Origin: Piper betle
Taxonomy: Eukaryota; Streptophyta; Magnoliopsida; Piperales; Piperaceae
Length of the DNA stretch: 64,000 nt
Direction: 5' to 3'
NCBI GenBank assembly: GCA_033002965.1
Contig: JAURVB010014410.1
Location: 1 to 64,000 of the forward strand
Both the position numbers and the translations under genes were made by a program. The notes beneath the pieces were generated by a model. It did not search any database, was not told the DNA's origin, and worked only from the letters and a program-made list of their open reading frames with translations. Of the stretch, positions 24,210 to 36,638 are shown piece after piece. Position 1 is the first letter of the stretch. The number at the start of each line of letters is the position of its first letter.

Positions 24210-25525
24210 AGACGGACATGAAGTGGGGGTAATGAGTCAAAGGATCAGATGCAATATTGCAGAAAGAAAATAAAACCTCGAAAGCATTTTTATTCCATTG
24301 CAGTCGCCACCAATATATTCTAGAACGAAAGGGAAATAATGAGATATATATGTCAACCTTATCTACTCTAACACAAACAACTACCAGGCAATGGAGTCGT
24401 CAAAGACCCAAAAACTTAGTGGGAACGAATCAACAAGACTTTGAAAATTGAATAGCTTAAAGGCCATTTGTCAACGTTAGAAAGGGAATAACGATTTGAG
24501 ATGAAAAAAGACAAAGGCACAAGTTGACAGTAGATTTTTTAAAAAAAAAATTATTGAGTAGGGTCATAGCACACTAGCATAGGGGGAAGAGATTAAGAAG
24601 CAAGTTGCCCATGGCATCCTAATTAGAAGTCAAACTACCCAATGTTTATACCATAAAGGCCAAACTGATTACTTAATTACCAGTTATAACCTAGAAGATA
24701 AACAATTTTCCGGTTTCTAATGAAAGCAAAGGTTACTCCAAAAGATAAATTGTCCACTTCAGGTTATCATACTGGTGAACTTGTTATGAGGATTGCGGCT
24801 TATTATACAGAACTACAGGCACTCAAAGTTTAACTCCTGCAAACGCATAAAGGTTATAAGACCAGACATGAATAGAGAAACGAGTCACAGCCTCAAAAGA
24901 GATGCAGTCTTGCAGATAGAAAGTAAAACCTCAAAACCACTGGTAAACCAATCCAGTCACCACCTTTAAGAACATATTATGCCAACTTTATTTAGTCTTT
25001 AACACAATGAACTAACAAGAAGTAGAATCATCAAAGACCAAAAAATATTTAGTGGGAACTCCACTCTGGAAACGAATCAAGAATATTATGAATAGCAGTA
25101 TGCCCCCCCCTCCTTGCGTCAACTTAAGAAGCTTGGGAAAAAAACAAAATTATAAGGGAATAAAGATTTGTGGAAGACAAGGCACAAGCTGGCAATAGAT
25201 TCTTCTTAGGTCATGGCACACAAGTATACATGACAGTTGCTAGGAACATACGAAAGGGAAAGAGACCAACAGAGAAGCGGACTATGGCATCGTAATTAGA
25301 AGTCAAACTACCCAGTGTTCATACCAAAAAGATCAGAACTGATAACTCAAATCCCCACACTGGCTTGTAGTGTGCGTTTCTTACAAGTTAGAGACCAAAA
25401 GAATAAATAACTTCCAGGTTTCTAATGAAATCGTATATAACCCCAAAAAAACTGTTCACTTCGAATTCTTATGTTGGTGAACTTGTCATAAAATTTGGCT
25501 TGCTATTATACATGTTACAACAATT
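24210..25525. repeat. Diverged tandem duplication of about 0.6 kb, 3' of SRC2
   Basis: Copy A (about 24210-24815) and copy B (about 24860-25520) share, in the same order, ATAAAACCTC or GTAAAACCTC, CAGTCGCCACC or CAGTCACCACC, TTAGTGGGAAC, GGCACAAG, TAATTAGAAGTCAAACTACCCA, TTTCTAATGAAA and GGTGAACTTGT. They differ by many substitutions and indels. Neither copy codes for anything recognisable. Confidence 0.75.
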
Positions 25526-25848
25526 ACAAATTGTTAATGACTTGTGATCCTTCTATTTAAATCTTCAGAAGATGTATAGTTTTAGCGGTGTCAGGTGATA
25601 GGTGCTTATAAGAAAGGCAGATCATAATATCATCATGCGCCAAAACGAAGGCATCAAACAATTCGACATGTAAAGATGATATTTAGACAACGATCGAACG
25701 TATAATAAGCGAAAGTTAGCACACATATAATTTGTTCATCGAATCCTGTTTGTTAACACCTCTAAACCAGTTTCAAGCAGTCATATGAACAATAACAAAA
25801 GTAATAGGAAGACGAGAAGTTTACTAAACAATAAAGACGCGAAATATG

Positions 25849-26655
25849 CTAGAAATCAAAACCGCCTCCATCGTCGAATCCGGCGTCGTACCCAGAATCA
25901 TAAGCAGCGGCGTCGGACACCATATCCCCGATCAGAAGCCCGCCGAGCGCGCCGCCGAGCAGCCCGGCCCCGAGCCCCATCCCGAACTTGTTCTTCTTCG
26001 CCGGCGCCTGCACCGGCGGCGCCCCGTAACCGTACCCCGCCGGCGGGTAGGCGCCCGGCGGCGGATACCCGTACCCCGCCGGCTGCGCCGGGTACCCGTA
26101 CTGCGGAGGGTAGGCGCCCGGCGGCGCCGGTGCGTACGGCGCCGCCGATCCGGGCGGCGGGTAGTGCGGCGCGGCACTGGGGCCCGCCGGGTAGGCCGTG
26201 ACGGGCTCCTCACCGCCCTTGGCGGCGGCGGCGGGCGGCGCGGCGATTTTGTCGCCGAATTTGTAGGAGATGTTGAGGACGCCCTTGGGCTTGCCGCCGG
26301 GGCGGCGGACCTGGTAGGAGACGGATTCAGCGGCCTTGCCGGGAGCGGCGTCGAGGAGCTCTTTGACCGGGACGTGGACCTCGCCGATGTCCTTGTCGCC
26401 CAAGGAACGGTCGGAGCGGAGGACGAAGTGGAGGACGAGGCGGTTGGCCTGGAGGGCGGACTCGTCGAGGGAGAACCTGGCCGGGAAGTTCCAGGTGGGG
26501 TTCTTGCCGGAGCCGGCGTCGACGGGCGAGCGTTGGAGAGTGCGGGGGTCGCCGGCGAGGGAGACGAGGGCGTAGACGTCCATCTTGGAGAAGAGATTGA
26601 CGTTCTTGAGGTCCTTGGCGGAGACGATGGTGAGATCGAGTACTCTGTAGTCCAT
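25849..26655 (-). CDS. SRC2: SRC2-like C2-domain protein
   Basis: Single exon of 268 residues. The N-terminal half (about 1-130) is a C2 domain: it opens MDYRVLDLTIVSAKDLKNVN, followed by KMDVYALVSLAGDP, NPTWNFPARFSLDE and LGDKDIGEVHVPVKEL. A Pro/Tyr/Gly-rich tract (about 155-225) with repeated YGYP and GAYPP units follows. Then a glycine-rich hydrophobic stretch, GLGAGLLGGALGGLLIGDM, may associate with membranes, and the tail is acidic and Gly/Phe-rich. This order is that of SRC2 (soybean gene regulated by cold 2), a cold-inducible plant protein reported at ER and vacuolar membranes and linked to Ca2+-dependent stress signalling. The length is typical and the frame intact. Third codon positions are almost all G or C, unlike the surrounding DNA, as in the GC-rich class of monocot genes. 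Confidence 0.95.
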   Translation of the reverse strand: MDYRVLDLTIVSAKDLKNVNLFSKMDVYALVSLAGDPRTLQRSPVDAGSGKNPTWNFPARFSLDESALQANRLVLHFVLRSDRSLGDKDIGEVHVPVKELLDAAPGKAAESVSYQVRRPGGKPKGVLNISYKFGDKIAAPPAAAAKGGEEPVTAYPAGPSAAPHYPPPGSAAPYAPAPPGAYPPQYGYPAQPAGYGYPPPGAYPPAGYGYGAPPVQAPAKKNKFGMGLGAGLLGGALGGLLIGDMVSDAAAYDSGYDAGFDDGGGFDF

Positions 26656-26709
26656 GGCGGATCAAACGGTATAAGGCCTGAGATGAGAGAATTTGAAGGC
26701 TGAATCTAA

Positions 26710-26717
26710 TATTTATA
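26710..26717 (-). promoter_or_regulatory. TATA box of the SRC2-like gene
   Basis: TATAAATA on the minus strand, about 55 bases upstream of the start codon at 26655. Transcription would begin near 26680, leaving a leader of roughly 25 bases. Confidence 0.7.
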
Positions 26718-28635
26718 GAGAGAGAAGGGATGGAGAAGAACGCGTTTTATTTTCCTTTTTTACTATTTTTGTGGCGGAAGAGAAGTTGGCGGTTGTTTTC
26801 GTTTTGCGTGTCTAAACCGTGGCGAACGCACAACACGATGGCTTAGAAAAAATCTAATATTGTTTTTTAAATTAACTATTTCAAATCAAACTAGATGGTC
26901 AACATGATAATTCTACTGTTAAGTGAAAATTCATGCACTAAAAATTATTATTATACATAATAGTTGTAAAAAGTTCATTCTGAAAATTTGGGAATTAAAA
27001 ACTTAAAATAAAAATCCACTTTAAAGCAATTTTTAAAATGTCACGTACTTTAGTTCTTTGAAAAATAAATTAGTCTCATTGGTTTGTCATATACTGTAAA
27101 AATTTATAAATGGGTAATGTGGGGGATCATACAATTTTTACCTGGAATTAATAGATGAAAATTATGAAATTCACATTACGATGACATGAAATAAATCAAA
27201 AAGTCTTTTAAAAAAATAGAATTCATGAAATTAGCAAATTTTTTTAATATTAACATCATTATTGCACAAAATTTTCAGCCGCATGGCATTATGTCGGCAA
27301 GGTTGTTCTTTTTGTATTTTTATTTTCCAATCTTTAACATTGAATAAAAGCTGTAGTTTTATGCAAGACAATCATTGTTAAGTGTTTAAAATATATAATA
27401 TTTACCCATATTTTTAATATGATTTTGCACTTCTTGAGTATAAATATTATTAATTTAGTGATATTTTTTATTATATTCTAATTAATTAATATTTTATTAG
27501 ATATACTTAATTTTGGTGTTTCAATGTAGAAAAAAGATAAATAAATTAAGCTTTGGATTTGATTGCTCGTGACACTTGGCCCCACCCAATGGCTAAAATT
27601 TATGGTGTTCAATAGAGTCGAACAGTTAGAAACTTGAAGGGACATTATAATTAATTAGATTACGTCAATTTGTGAACACTCTCTTCGAATCTCCACTTCT
27701 ATATAAAGGGGTGGTCATTTATTATTATTATATCTCATCTTTTGGTTTCGAAGTGTAGTGAAAGAAGTAGTCTTTCATAATAAAAATTAGTTTTTTTTAT
27801 ATTATTTTTTATTTTTATTATGGAATAGTCTTTTATTTCGTTCTAGAAAAGAGCGGAAGGATTTAATTAAATTTATTTAAAATTTTTATTCTTTTATTCA
27901 ATCGGAATGTTTGAATTATTATATTTTTAATGCTAAGAATAGATTAATCACTTATTTTTTAGATCACGAGGTTTAATTAAATTTCGGGAAAAATTAATTA
28001 GATTAGTCATTTGTAATTCATCATATCATTGATTCATCATATCATTGATTTGTTTGTCGTTGTGGTCGGAATACACAATACTGTATGCGATTGTCAGGCA
28101 ATTTTTAATGTATTATTTTGTTGATTAATCAATTATCACTGGGAGGTAGAAATTGGCAAAATAATATAAGTATGACGGAACGGGAGCCACCATATCATAT
28201 AATTATTTTAGATCAACGGGAGCCACCATATCATATAATTATTTTAGATCAACAATCCGAATTCGAGGAAATAAAAAATAAGAGTAAGATTTGATGAAGA
28301 TTATATTTATGTTAAGGAAAATTCGACTCTAGAACGAGATTTATAATTTTAACGTTACTTTTAATTTAAATTTATTACTTAGATTTAGTTAAGTCAGTTA
28401 TTTTTGTTTTGTTCCTCATTTTATTTTTTTTAATTAATTATAAGAAATTTATCTCCCACGATACTCAATTTCTCAATTTTATTATTATATTACTTGTTTC
28501 AATCGTATATAATATTCGAACAATCATTGTTAGGAAAATCTTGATATAATTTTACCCAAATAAAAAATTTTAAAATATTGATTTATTTATGTACTATTGA
28601 TACCTACTTCATTAAAATTTCTTCATATTCTTGGC
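26718..28635. other. AT-rich intergenic DNA with retroelement-like promoter and a small duplication
   Basis: No gene recognised. CTATATAAAGGGG near 27701-27713, followed by a leader-like stretch, resembles a retroelement or gene promoter, but nothing coding follows. A perfect 36-bp unit beginning ACGGGAGCCACC occurs twice in tandem at 28180-28215 and 28216-28251. TTGATTCATCATATCA-type units repeat near 28015-28050. Confidence 0.5.
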
Positions 28636-30310
28636 ATGATATTTTCTCATTGACTCAAAATTTTTATATACCATTATAAAAATCCGAGTGAGACAAAGCA
28701 GTGAGACAAAATCTAATATTTATACCATTTTTATATACCAGTACTAAATTTTAAACGAACATTTTTTGATCAAATTAAATAGATATTCACCAATTTTATT
28801 TTATATGATTATTATGTCGAATATATAATTGACATTTGTTAATAAATATTTTTAATAATTTCAAACAACTAATCGTCGGCTAGCTGACAAACAATGTTAT
28901 AATCACTCTAGATTTATGATTTAAATTTATTTGTGATTATAATTATTTGTCCCGATTGATACTTATTTAGTCCCTCGCCGGAGTTGTTTGAACTATTACC
29001 TGGCTGCTACTGGAGTTGTCTCATCACCTTGGAGTGCTGCAATCTTTGATCGGAGATACCCATGTGAAGGAGCGCTACTGAATCGGCCCCCGTTGAACCA
29101 CTCTAGCCACCCTTCTCCGGATCAGTCGAGATTCAGCCACCGAAGGGCCGTCGCCGTCGTTAGAGAGGAAGTGCAGAAGCCAGACGTTGAACCAGGGGAA
29201 AAGGTTGCCTTCCAATTGCTGCCTTGCTGCTGCCGTGGACGTGAAGAACTTTGCCGACGGATTGCCACAATAGTTTGCCGCTTCACAGCCCTGCTTTGCT
29301 GTCACGAGTGAGCCATCACCGGAGCCGCGCTGCCGCCGTGGTTACCGCTACACAGCCGCCGTCCGTGGAATCACGGCCTTCTCCTATTACCCAGTCGCTG
29401 TTGTGCATCCCATTAACAGGAGGAAGACTGCAAAGGGGCCGACTTTGGAGCTTGGAGATTCCCGGTTACTTTTCTGTCCCGCCATCGTGCCGCTCGCTGA
29501 GGAGAGTCGCCGAAATCTAGAGGAAGGAATGGAAGCTAGTGTTGCAAGAAAGCCAACACCACTTTGCTGCCTTGCCAGGGAGGGAAGGACCACCGCTCCT
29601 GCGATCGGAACCATCATAGTTCGGTTCCAAATTATTAATATTTATAATTATATTAATGGTATATAACTCGTTATTACATTCAAAATATTCGAAAATTTAA
29701 AATATTAATAAAGTTGATTGTTCGTTATTCTACGAAAGATAAAAAGTCTCAAAATTTCTTTATAAATTGAGCTACATTTACCTTATTCTTACAAACAAGA
29801 CAAAAATAAAAGACAAGATAAAAGGAGAGATACAAGAGATAAAACATCGAAAAAAATATTATTCACTAATTTTATCTTATATGAAATATTAAGAGAAAAT
29901 TTTATAATCTCAATAATATAAGTTGAGTAAATAATCTTATTGTACTATTTTTTTGCACAAGGGCACCTCGATCCCACCTAACCTTTTAAATCAATAAATC
30001 CTACAACTTGACGTGCAATTTGCGAGGTGGTCATCCCGTGCATGAACAATAATCACTAAATTTATATTTTCTCATTGTCTCAAAAATTTTATATACCATT
30101 ATATACTAAATTTTAGACAAACATTTTTTGATCAAATTAAATAGATATTCACCATTTTCATTTTATATGATTATTATGTCTAATGTATAGTTTACATTGA
30201 TTAATAAATATTTTTAATAATTTCAAACAACTAATAGTCTGCCAGCTTGAGATGTTATAATCACATTAGATTTCCGACTTAATTTACTTGTGATTATAAT
30301 CACACTAAAT
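28636..30310 (+). repeat. Pair of direct repeats around a GC-rich pocket
   Basis: The segment 30062-30310 repeats 28636-28945 in the same orientation. The shared path is TTTTCTCATTG, ATATACCATTAT, ACATTTTTTGATCAAATTAA, ATAATTTCAAACAACTAAT, then GTTATAATCAC. The first copy carries an extra ~55 bp near 28680-28735. Between them, 28960-29620 is GC-richer with short open frames on both strands, none recognisable. This may be a retroelement with degenerate LTRs or a segmental duplication. No primer site or polypurine tract is visible. Confidence 0.6.
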
Positions 30311-31923
30311 TTACATTTGCTCTTGCTCTCCCAACTATGCGATCAATTTGCAGCGAGAGGAATCCAGATTGGAGGAGTGGATGACGAAATAGGATGTGGT
30401 AAACAACGGGACCGATGTGATCTCTTTCGTTGACATCGAATGTCCATAACCTGTAAGAAGGTGGTGGTTCCGAATCATCACCAGCGCTGTGCGAGGGGGG
30501 AACATAATTGATGCAATTCTGGGTGAATCACCCATCGACGTCGGAACCCTTTCCCGACCAGGACCCGAAGCAACAATTTCCTATAAACAACATCCGATCG
30601 CCCAAGTCACAACATCCGATCGGCCGGCGTGCAGTGGTCGGGGAGGAGAGTTCTAGTACCGAAAACTCGGGTTCCGATTCGGATGGTGACGATGGAGGCC
30701 GGCTAACGCACGGGCATGGGAGATGTGGAGATAAGCGGTGGGAGAGAAGATGTGGGAGCCATTCCATCTTCGGTCGCCCTCTCCACCTCGCACCGATTCT
30801 GAGGAAGCACAACCTGAGAGATCGACCGAATCGAATCGAATCGGTGGACAATCAAGAGCAGAGGCCGTACAAGCACCGAGGTGGTCGGAAAGGAGCATAA
30901 GGGTTCGATCCAATTCGGGCACTTCTATTTTGTTCAAATCAAAGTTTTGACTAAGGAGCTCGATTAACTTTTAAGTATTTAAAAAGTTTTAAAAATATAA
31001 ATTTTCTTAAATGCCATTAAAATTAAATTTATTTTTTAAAAATAATAACCGTAGTTGGACTGATTTAGTTGTCTTGACCTTGGGTGGACAATTTAACCTC
31101 TTCAAAATTAAAGGCAGCGAGATCTAACAGCCTTGAGGCCGCCGGACTTAACCACCCTGGCACTCCATGCCACATCTAGAAGGGGGGGGCAAGTCTACCT
31201 GCCATGGCCAAGTTTGGCTTGCATCAACGGTGAGTCATTAAAAAATAAATAAATTTGGTCCGGATCACGCCGCCCCAAGTTTGGCCTTGGGCCGGTGGTC
31301 GAGTATGGATGATTAAATGTTCCAAAATACTTCTGTGTATGTTCAACTTTTGAGGACACAAAATAGAACTAATTGACAGGCGGAAGTTGGGAGATTGTCC
31401 AAATTCATGCGACTAAATATTGTTATATAACAGTTCTATGAATTATGATCATTTTAGAATCCATCGTCGTCATTGCATGAAAAAGACGATAAACTATTTC
31501 CTTCAGGAATATGATCCAAGTTTGTGAATTTTGAAATAGAAGATGGAAGGGAAACGAACAATAAAGAAAATTTTGGCGGTCAGACAGAGAAGTGAACATA
31601 GCAAAAAATAAAAGCTAAGAGTGGAACCTTCGTTGGTTTGCCAACGACGATTGCTACGTACAGCTCCTTACTTTTGCGGTGACAAAAGGCGCCCCAGAGG
31701 GAATGAAAGTGTTGCGTATGGCCACTTGGATATCGGCAAGGGGTCTTATCGAGCCGAGGGAAAGCAGAAGTATAATGTGGTCAACATATAAACACCCCAA
31801 GCACATAAAATTTGATATAACGCAGTGGTAACTCTTCATTACACATACCTTTGACGAACAAATATAATGTTACAAATTGCTGCACCGGCAACATCGATTC
31901 CGATGAATGTGGGCGAACGAAGC
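30311..31923. other. Intergenic DNA with a GC-richer pocket
   Basis: Open frames at 30508-30950 overlap on both strands and resemble no family that I know. From 30950 the sequence is mixed and AT-rich. The 3' UTR of the minus-strand PWWP gene should lie just below 31924. No other feature seen. Confidence 0.4.
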
Positions 31924-34900
31924 TCAAAGTGGATGATAGGGTACATAGCCTAAGCTACATTTCACGTTGGAGACTATGTCGCTGCACCTCAACATCAGGC
32001 TTAGCATTTGCTGCGAGATGTCCACGCCCTCCCTCCTCTCTTCCATCTCGTACAGATGCGTTTGGAAGCGGGTTCTTGACTGATCAAAACCGGCTCCACC
32101 CATTCCACCAGCACTGCTAGTAGAAGGGAAAGAGGCATGTTCCGGCCTCACACGAAGAGGAGGGGCGAGGGGAATAAGAGGCGGTGGAATTGTAGAAATC
32201 ATGCTTGAAGATGAGAAATTCATATTCTTACTAGTAGAAGTAATACTAAAGCTCAGAGAAGAACCGTTGTTGGAGGCAGGGGCACCCAATTCAATGACAC
32301 CAATCCCACTACTATTGTTACCAGTCATCATCGTTTGCTCTAACCTCCCACTATTATCTTCTTCATCGCCCAACAAAAATTTTACCCTGGGACTCTCCTT
32401 TGTGAAGGGGCTCCCCATCTTCACCAGAGGGCTTCTTAAGACACGACTTCAATTGCACCGGAGCTCGTGATTGTTGCAGCAGTGGCCGTGGCTCAATTGA
32501 TGTGTCACTACCGCTGGACTTGAAGGACGTGACAGTCTCGTCGGCACCTTCGTCTGGCCTTCTCTTGCCATCGGTTGCGTCTGTGCGCCCAGGCGCATCG
32601 TACTCTTTGAGTTGGTATGTCACCCTCACCGAGCCAAAGAGGTTGTTATTTCGAAGAGCATAATTGTAGGCAGCGTGGGCATCACCTTTGTGCTTGAACA
32701 CAACACGGCACGTATAGGATTTCCAGTATAGCCGCATTCCACTGAGATCAAGAGGCCCAAAACGGCCAAATCTTGCCTTCAGCTGAGGAACCGATGGCAA
32801 GGTAGCTCCCTGTGGAAATTTCAACACCAATGAAGTGGGCTCGGCAGTTCTTGCTTGGAATTTCTTGTTGGAATCTGCAGACTTGGGCTGTTTATCTGCT
32901 GATTTCATTAAAGGTTTCACAAGAGTGGCACCGGAAGAAGCCTCCTTTTTCTCCACTTTCTGGACTTCCATCTCCTTGGGAATAGCTGCTTTCTTATCAC
33001 CATTAATTGCTTTGAGTTCATTGACTTTCTTGATCCGCTTTGCGGCCTTCTCTTCTTGGCGATCAGAAGGAGCCCGTTTCTGGCCAGCTTTGGTTGGGTC
33101 ACCAGGTCTGGATATATGCTTCAATAACTTGGAGTCTCGCACATCCATGCCAGGTCTTATCTCTACGAAATCCTGTGTTGATTTTGGTGGTGATTCTCCA
33201 GGTTCCATTTCACTGCTTTGCTGTAGAACCAAGCTCTTCTGGAAAACAAGTGAACGAAACCTAAGCAACACATGCCGAAGAACAGCTATGTTACGGTAGT
33301 CTAAACCATTGATAGGATCGCTCGCAAGTGCTTGCACATCCTCAATTAGAACAGGAAGCTGGATATAAGACAAATCTGGTGTCGGCAGCAGAGGCGCTGA
33401 AGTAGAAAAGCTACTAATGCTAGAACCATCCTCCTTCTTTGAGTCACTCTGTGCAGGTATCCTTCCACTAGAACTAATTCCTGTTGACTTTCCACCTGCT
33501 TTCCACAGTCCTTCATCAGCTATTTTTGGATGTTTGAAAGCACGTTCTGTGTCAACCTCAAATCCAAACTCTTTCTTCTTTTTCTTTTTCTTTTTCTTCT
33601 TCTCTTGTTGGGTGAAAGGAATCTCAACATTAAAGCCTTCTACTGATGGAGTAATAGGTTCTATTGCCTTCACAATCATATTAGAATGGGAGGACACCGG
33701 CTTCATAGGAACATAACCATCCCCCTCACTTCTTGGTTGAACATCTGTAAACCCAAATACATCAAAAACCTTGTCTTCACTTTCGCTCTTCCTAGGAACT
33801 TCCATCTGCATATCACTCATTTCTAACATCAATTTTTCATCCCTGGATTCTATTTGGGGAAGAACATATGATAAATGCTGGTATTTCTGCTCATTAGCAC
33901 CAACCATGGCATATGTATCTTTATCATGTATAATGTCAGCTGCCTCAAATTTAAAAACCATACTTCCATCTCCCGCCACCTCCCCGGATTAGATACTTCA
34001 GTATTATTTATTATAGCAGGATCTCTCTTCTGCAGGACATAGTCACCAACAGAAATATTGCTTTGAACCAACCCCTTGGTGTTTGGTTCATCTCTTCGCT
34101 TAAACAAGTACTTGTCTTTCTTTAAAGAATCCTTGACTTTACAGGGCTTTACAGAACTCTTCTTGTCTCCCAATGCCTCGGCAATTACAAGAGGACCACT
34201 AAGAGGAGCTGCAAGAAACATAAAAAAAGGTTCACGTACATAGAAACAAAGACAAAGGTTCACGTACATAGTTTGGACAAGAAAGGATACAACACGAACA
34301 CTAACTATCAACTAATAGTAACATGCACACAAGTTCACTCAACACAACTTCTCTTCACTAAAATCACCATCATTGTTACATTTTATAAAGGTCTGTTAGA
34401 TTCAGTCTCAATGACACATGAAGTACATGTGCGAGATGACAGAACAGGGAGACCTAGGATCTATCCTAACATGAGCAACAAATCTCTATATCCAATCATG
34501 CGGAACTTCATCATACGATCCATACATGTTCCATCTGTCAAGACATCATCATATACATGTGCAAAGTTGAATGCTTTGTACAGTTTGAAAAAGGATTTTT
34601 ATTGATCAGAATGTCAAACAAAAACAAACAGGCAAATTTTATATGGGATATGTGAATAACATGATCATCAAACAAGGGAGAAATGAGATGAGGATTCAAC
34701 ATCATCAACATAATAACCTCTCCATATAAATGACTGATTACATGTAAGCATCTTCATCTGTAAAGGACAATTAAATATTGATTTGGAAACTAATACATTA
34801 AACAATTATGCTAAAACTCGATGCATCTTTGTCTTTAAAAGTTACTAGTTCCAGCTACATAAAACTAAAAGAAGTACAAAATAAACTACCACACACTTAC

Positions 34901-36638
34901 TAGCGCAACCATTTCTTTTTTACTGCTCAAAATTTGACTATTTGCTTATAGCATGCAAATCCAGAGAAAATGACTAGAACATTTTATATTTCATCACTTT
35001 CCTGATTCATAAACAGTTGTCCATAAAATTTTTTAAGTCAAATGATAAGGCATTCAGCTGTGCTAGCAATCTCTTTACGACAAGCAACATGTTTCAGACA
35101 ATACCATTACTCTTCCATGGATCACAGAATACGAACTAACAGTAAAATGCAAACATAAAACCCAAAGCAGACCACATATAAATAAATCGCAAAAATTGTG
35201 ATGAACATAAAAAGTTTAACCTGCGCTCTCAGATCTAGGGAGACAAGGGAAATGACAATGCAACACTAATTTGGTAATGGTTTAGAAAACAAGAAAAATA
35301 AATATAACAAAAAAATTCCCGAAAATAAACAAATATACATGTAGGACAACAAGAACACAATGTCCAAATAGTACCTCTAAATGGCACTTTTTCAGGTGGT
35401 TCCATCTTCCCCATTGAATCAGCCTGACGACGAACTGGCTCTATGCCAAAAGCTTCCGCATATGTCTCATCAAACTCTTCAAAAACTGCCTTCCGATAAG
35501 CAAGCACGGTGGACATATTTATCACCCAATCAATACTTCCCCGATCATTTTTTTGCGGATTCAATGCCAAATCCTGGACAAAAGAAACTGCCTCACGAGG
35601 TTCAAACTGAGCTCTTGCTTGCATGATCTGTCTCTCAGAATAAATGCCTCCTGCTTCATAGCCGTCCACCTCGACTGCAAAATATCCATCCTCGGTAGTA
35701 GGCTTGAAACGGACTCGATTATAGCAGTTACACAGTAAACCGAGGGCTTGCCGTCTACTGGCCTCATCAACAGCCTCCTCAACAGCCTTCACAAAGTTTT
35801 TCTGGGTAGTCTGCCGCGATTTCTCGGCAAAGTGAGGCTCAAATGGAACAAGCTCGGCAGGGTCGAACCAGCCATAGCTACTATCTCCAAAAAGGCTACC
35901 AAAATATACCCTTCTCGCCTGCTCCGGCGAACAAAGCCAGTAGCAAACGTTTCATTGTATATGAAACCAGGCCACCACGGATGGGACTTCACCTTCCCCC
36001 ACACCATATCCCCTACTTCTAGCCCCTGGTTCCACCGTCCTCTAACCTCCCCCACTACTTCTTCATCCTGCAAGGAACTCGAAGTCTCCATACCAGACGG
36101 CTTCACACCTTCCGAAGAAGCCACCAAATCAATTTCCATATTCGAAACCCCAGCTACCTCTTCCCTATCAACCTTCCACACAAATGACAAACAAAATAAA
36201 CCACCATTTCAACTTCGCCAACAACAATAACTCGATTCAATCATCTCAAGCAAACACAGAAACCCTAATTACCTCAGTCGAGACCGGCGCCGCCATCGCA
36301 GAAACCTCAATTTGGCTTTCCGATGGGCCAGCTCCTCCACTTTCGCCCTCGGCGGAAACCCTAGCAGCATCCAAGCCGGCCGTCGAATCCGTCCGTACTA
36401 AAGCGGCCGGCTCGACGACGCCACCACTTCCCCGGAAGCCGGAGCTTCCATCCCCCAACACCTGACCTCCGCCGCCGCAGTCGAACGTTCCCGTGCCGGG
36501 GCCAGGGCGCCGCTCGTCGCCGCCAACTCTTTCCATCACCACGGCGAGGTCGAGTCGAACAGCATCAAAATCGCGCCTCACGCCCGCCAAAAACGCGGCG
36601 GGGAGACGAAGAAACCCTAGACGGAAATGCTCGAGCAC
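31924..36638 (-). CDS. PWWP-domain chromatin protein (PDP type), with three homopolymer frameshifts
   Basis: Three coding exons: 36273-36638, 35375-36172 and 31924-34208, about 1149 residues once three one-base shifts are allowed for. The second exon carries the PWWP domain (GDMVWGKVKSHPWWPGFIYN), a reader of methylated histone H3 tails. Mid-protein has a polylysine tract and basic coiled-like regions. Near the end is the conserved RRM-like block of this family (SLVLKFPQGATLPS to GSVRVTYQLKEY), then KSCLKKPSGEDG and RVKFLLGDEE. The layout matches Arabidopsis PDP1-type proteins, which act with FVE and MSI5 on H3K27 methylation and FLC. Frame breaks lie in A5 at 35889-35893 (one base short), C4 at 33982-33985 (one short) and G4 at 32407-32410 (one extra). 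Coding resumes in the next frame each time, and exon lengths sum correctly only with these three corrections. Start could instead be the Met at 36536. Confidence 0.85.

Noticed and set aside
28988..29666. Cysteine- and arginine-rich frames on both strands
   Set aside because: Overlapping on opposite strands inside the direct-repeat pair, with no family features.
30508..30950. Frame of 130 residues with a Ser/Asp-rich stretch
   Set aside because: The opposite strand is equally open and no domain is recognisable. Left as unexplained GC-richer DNA.
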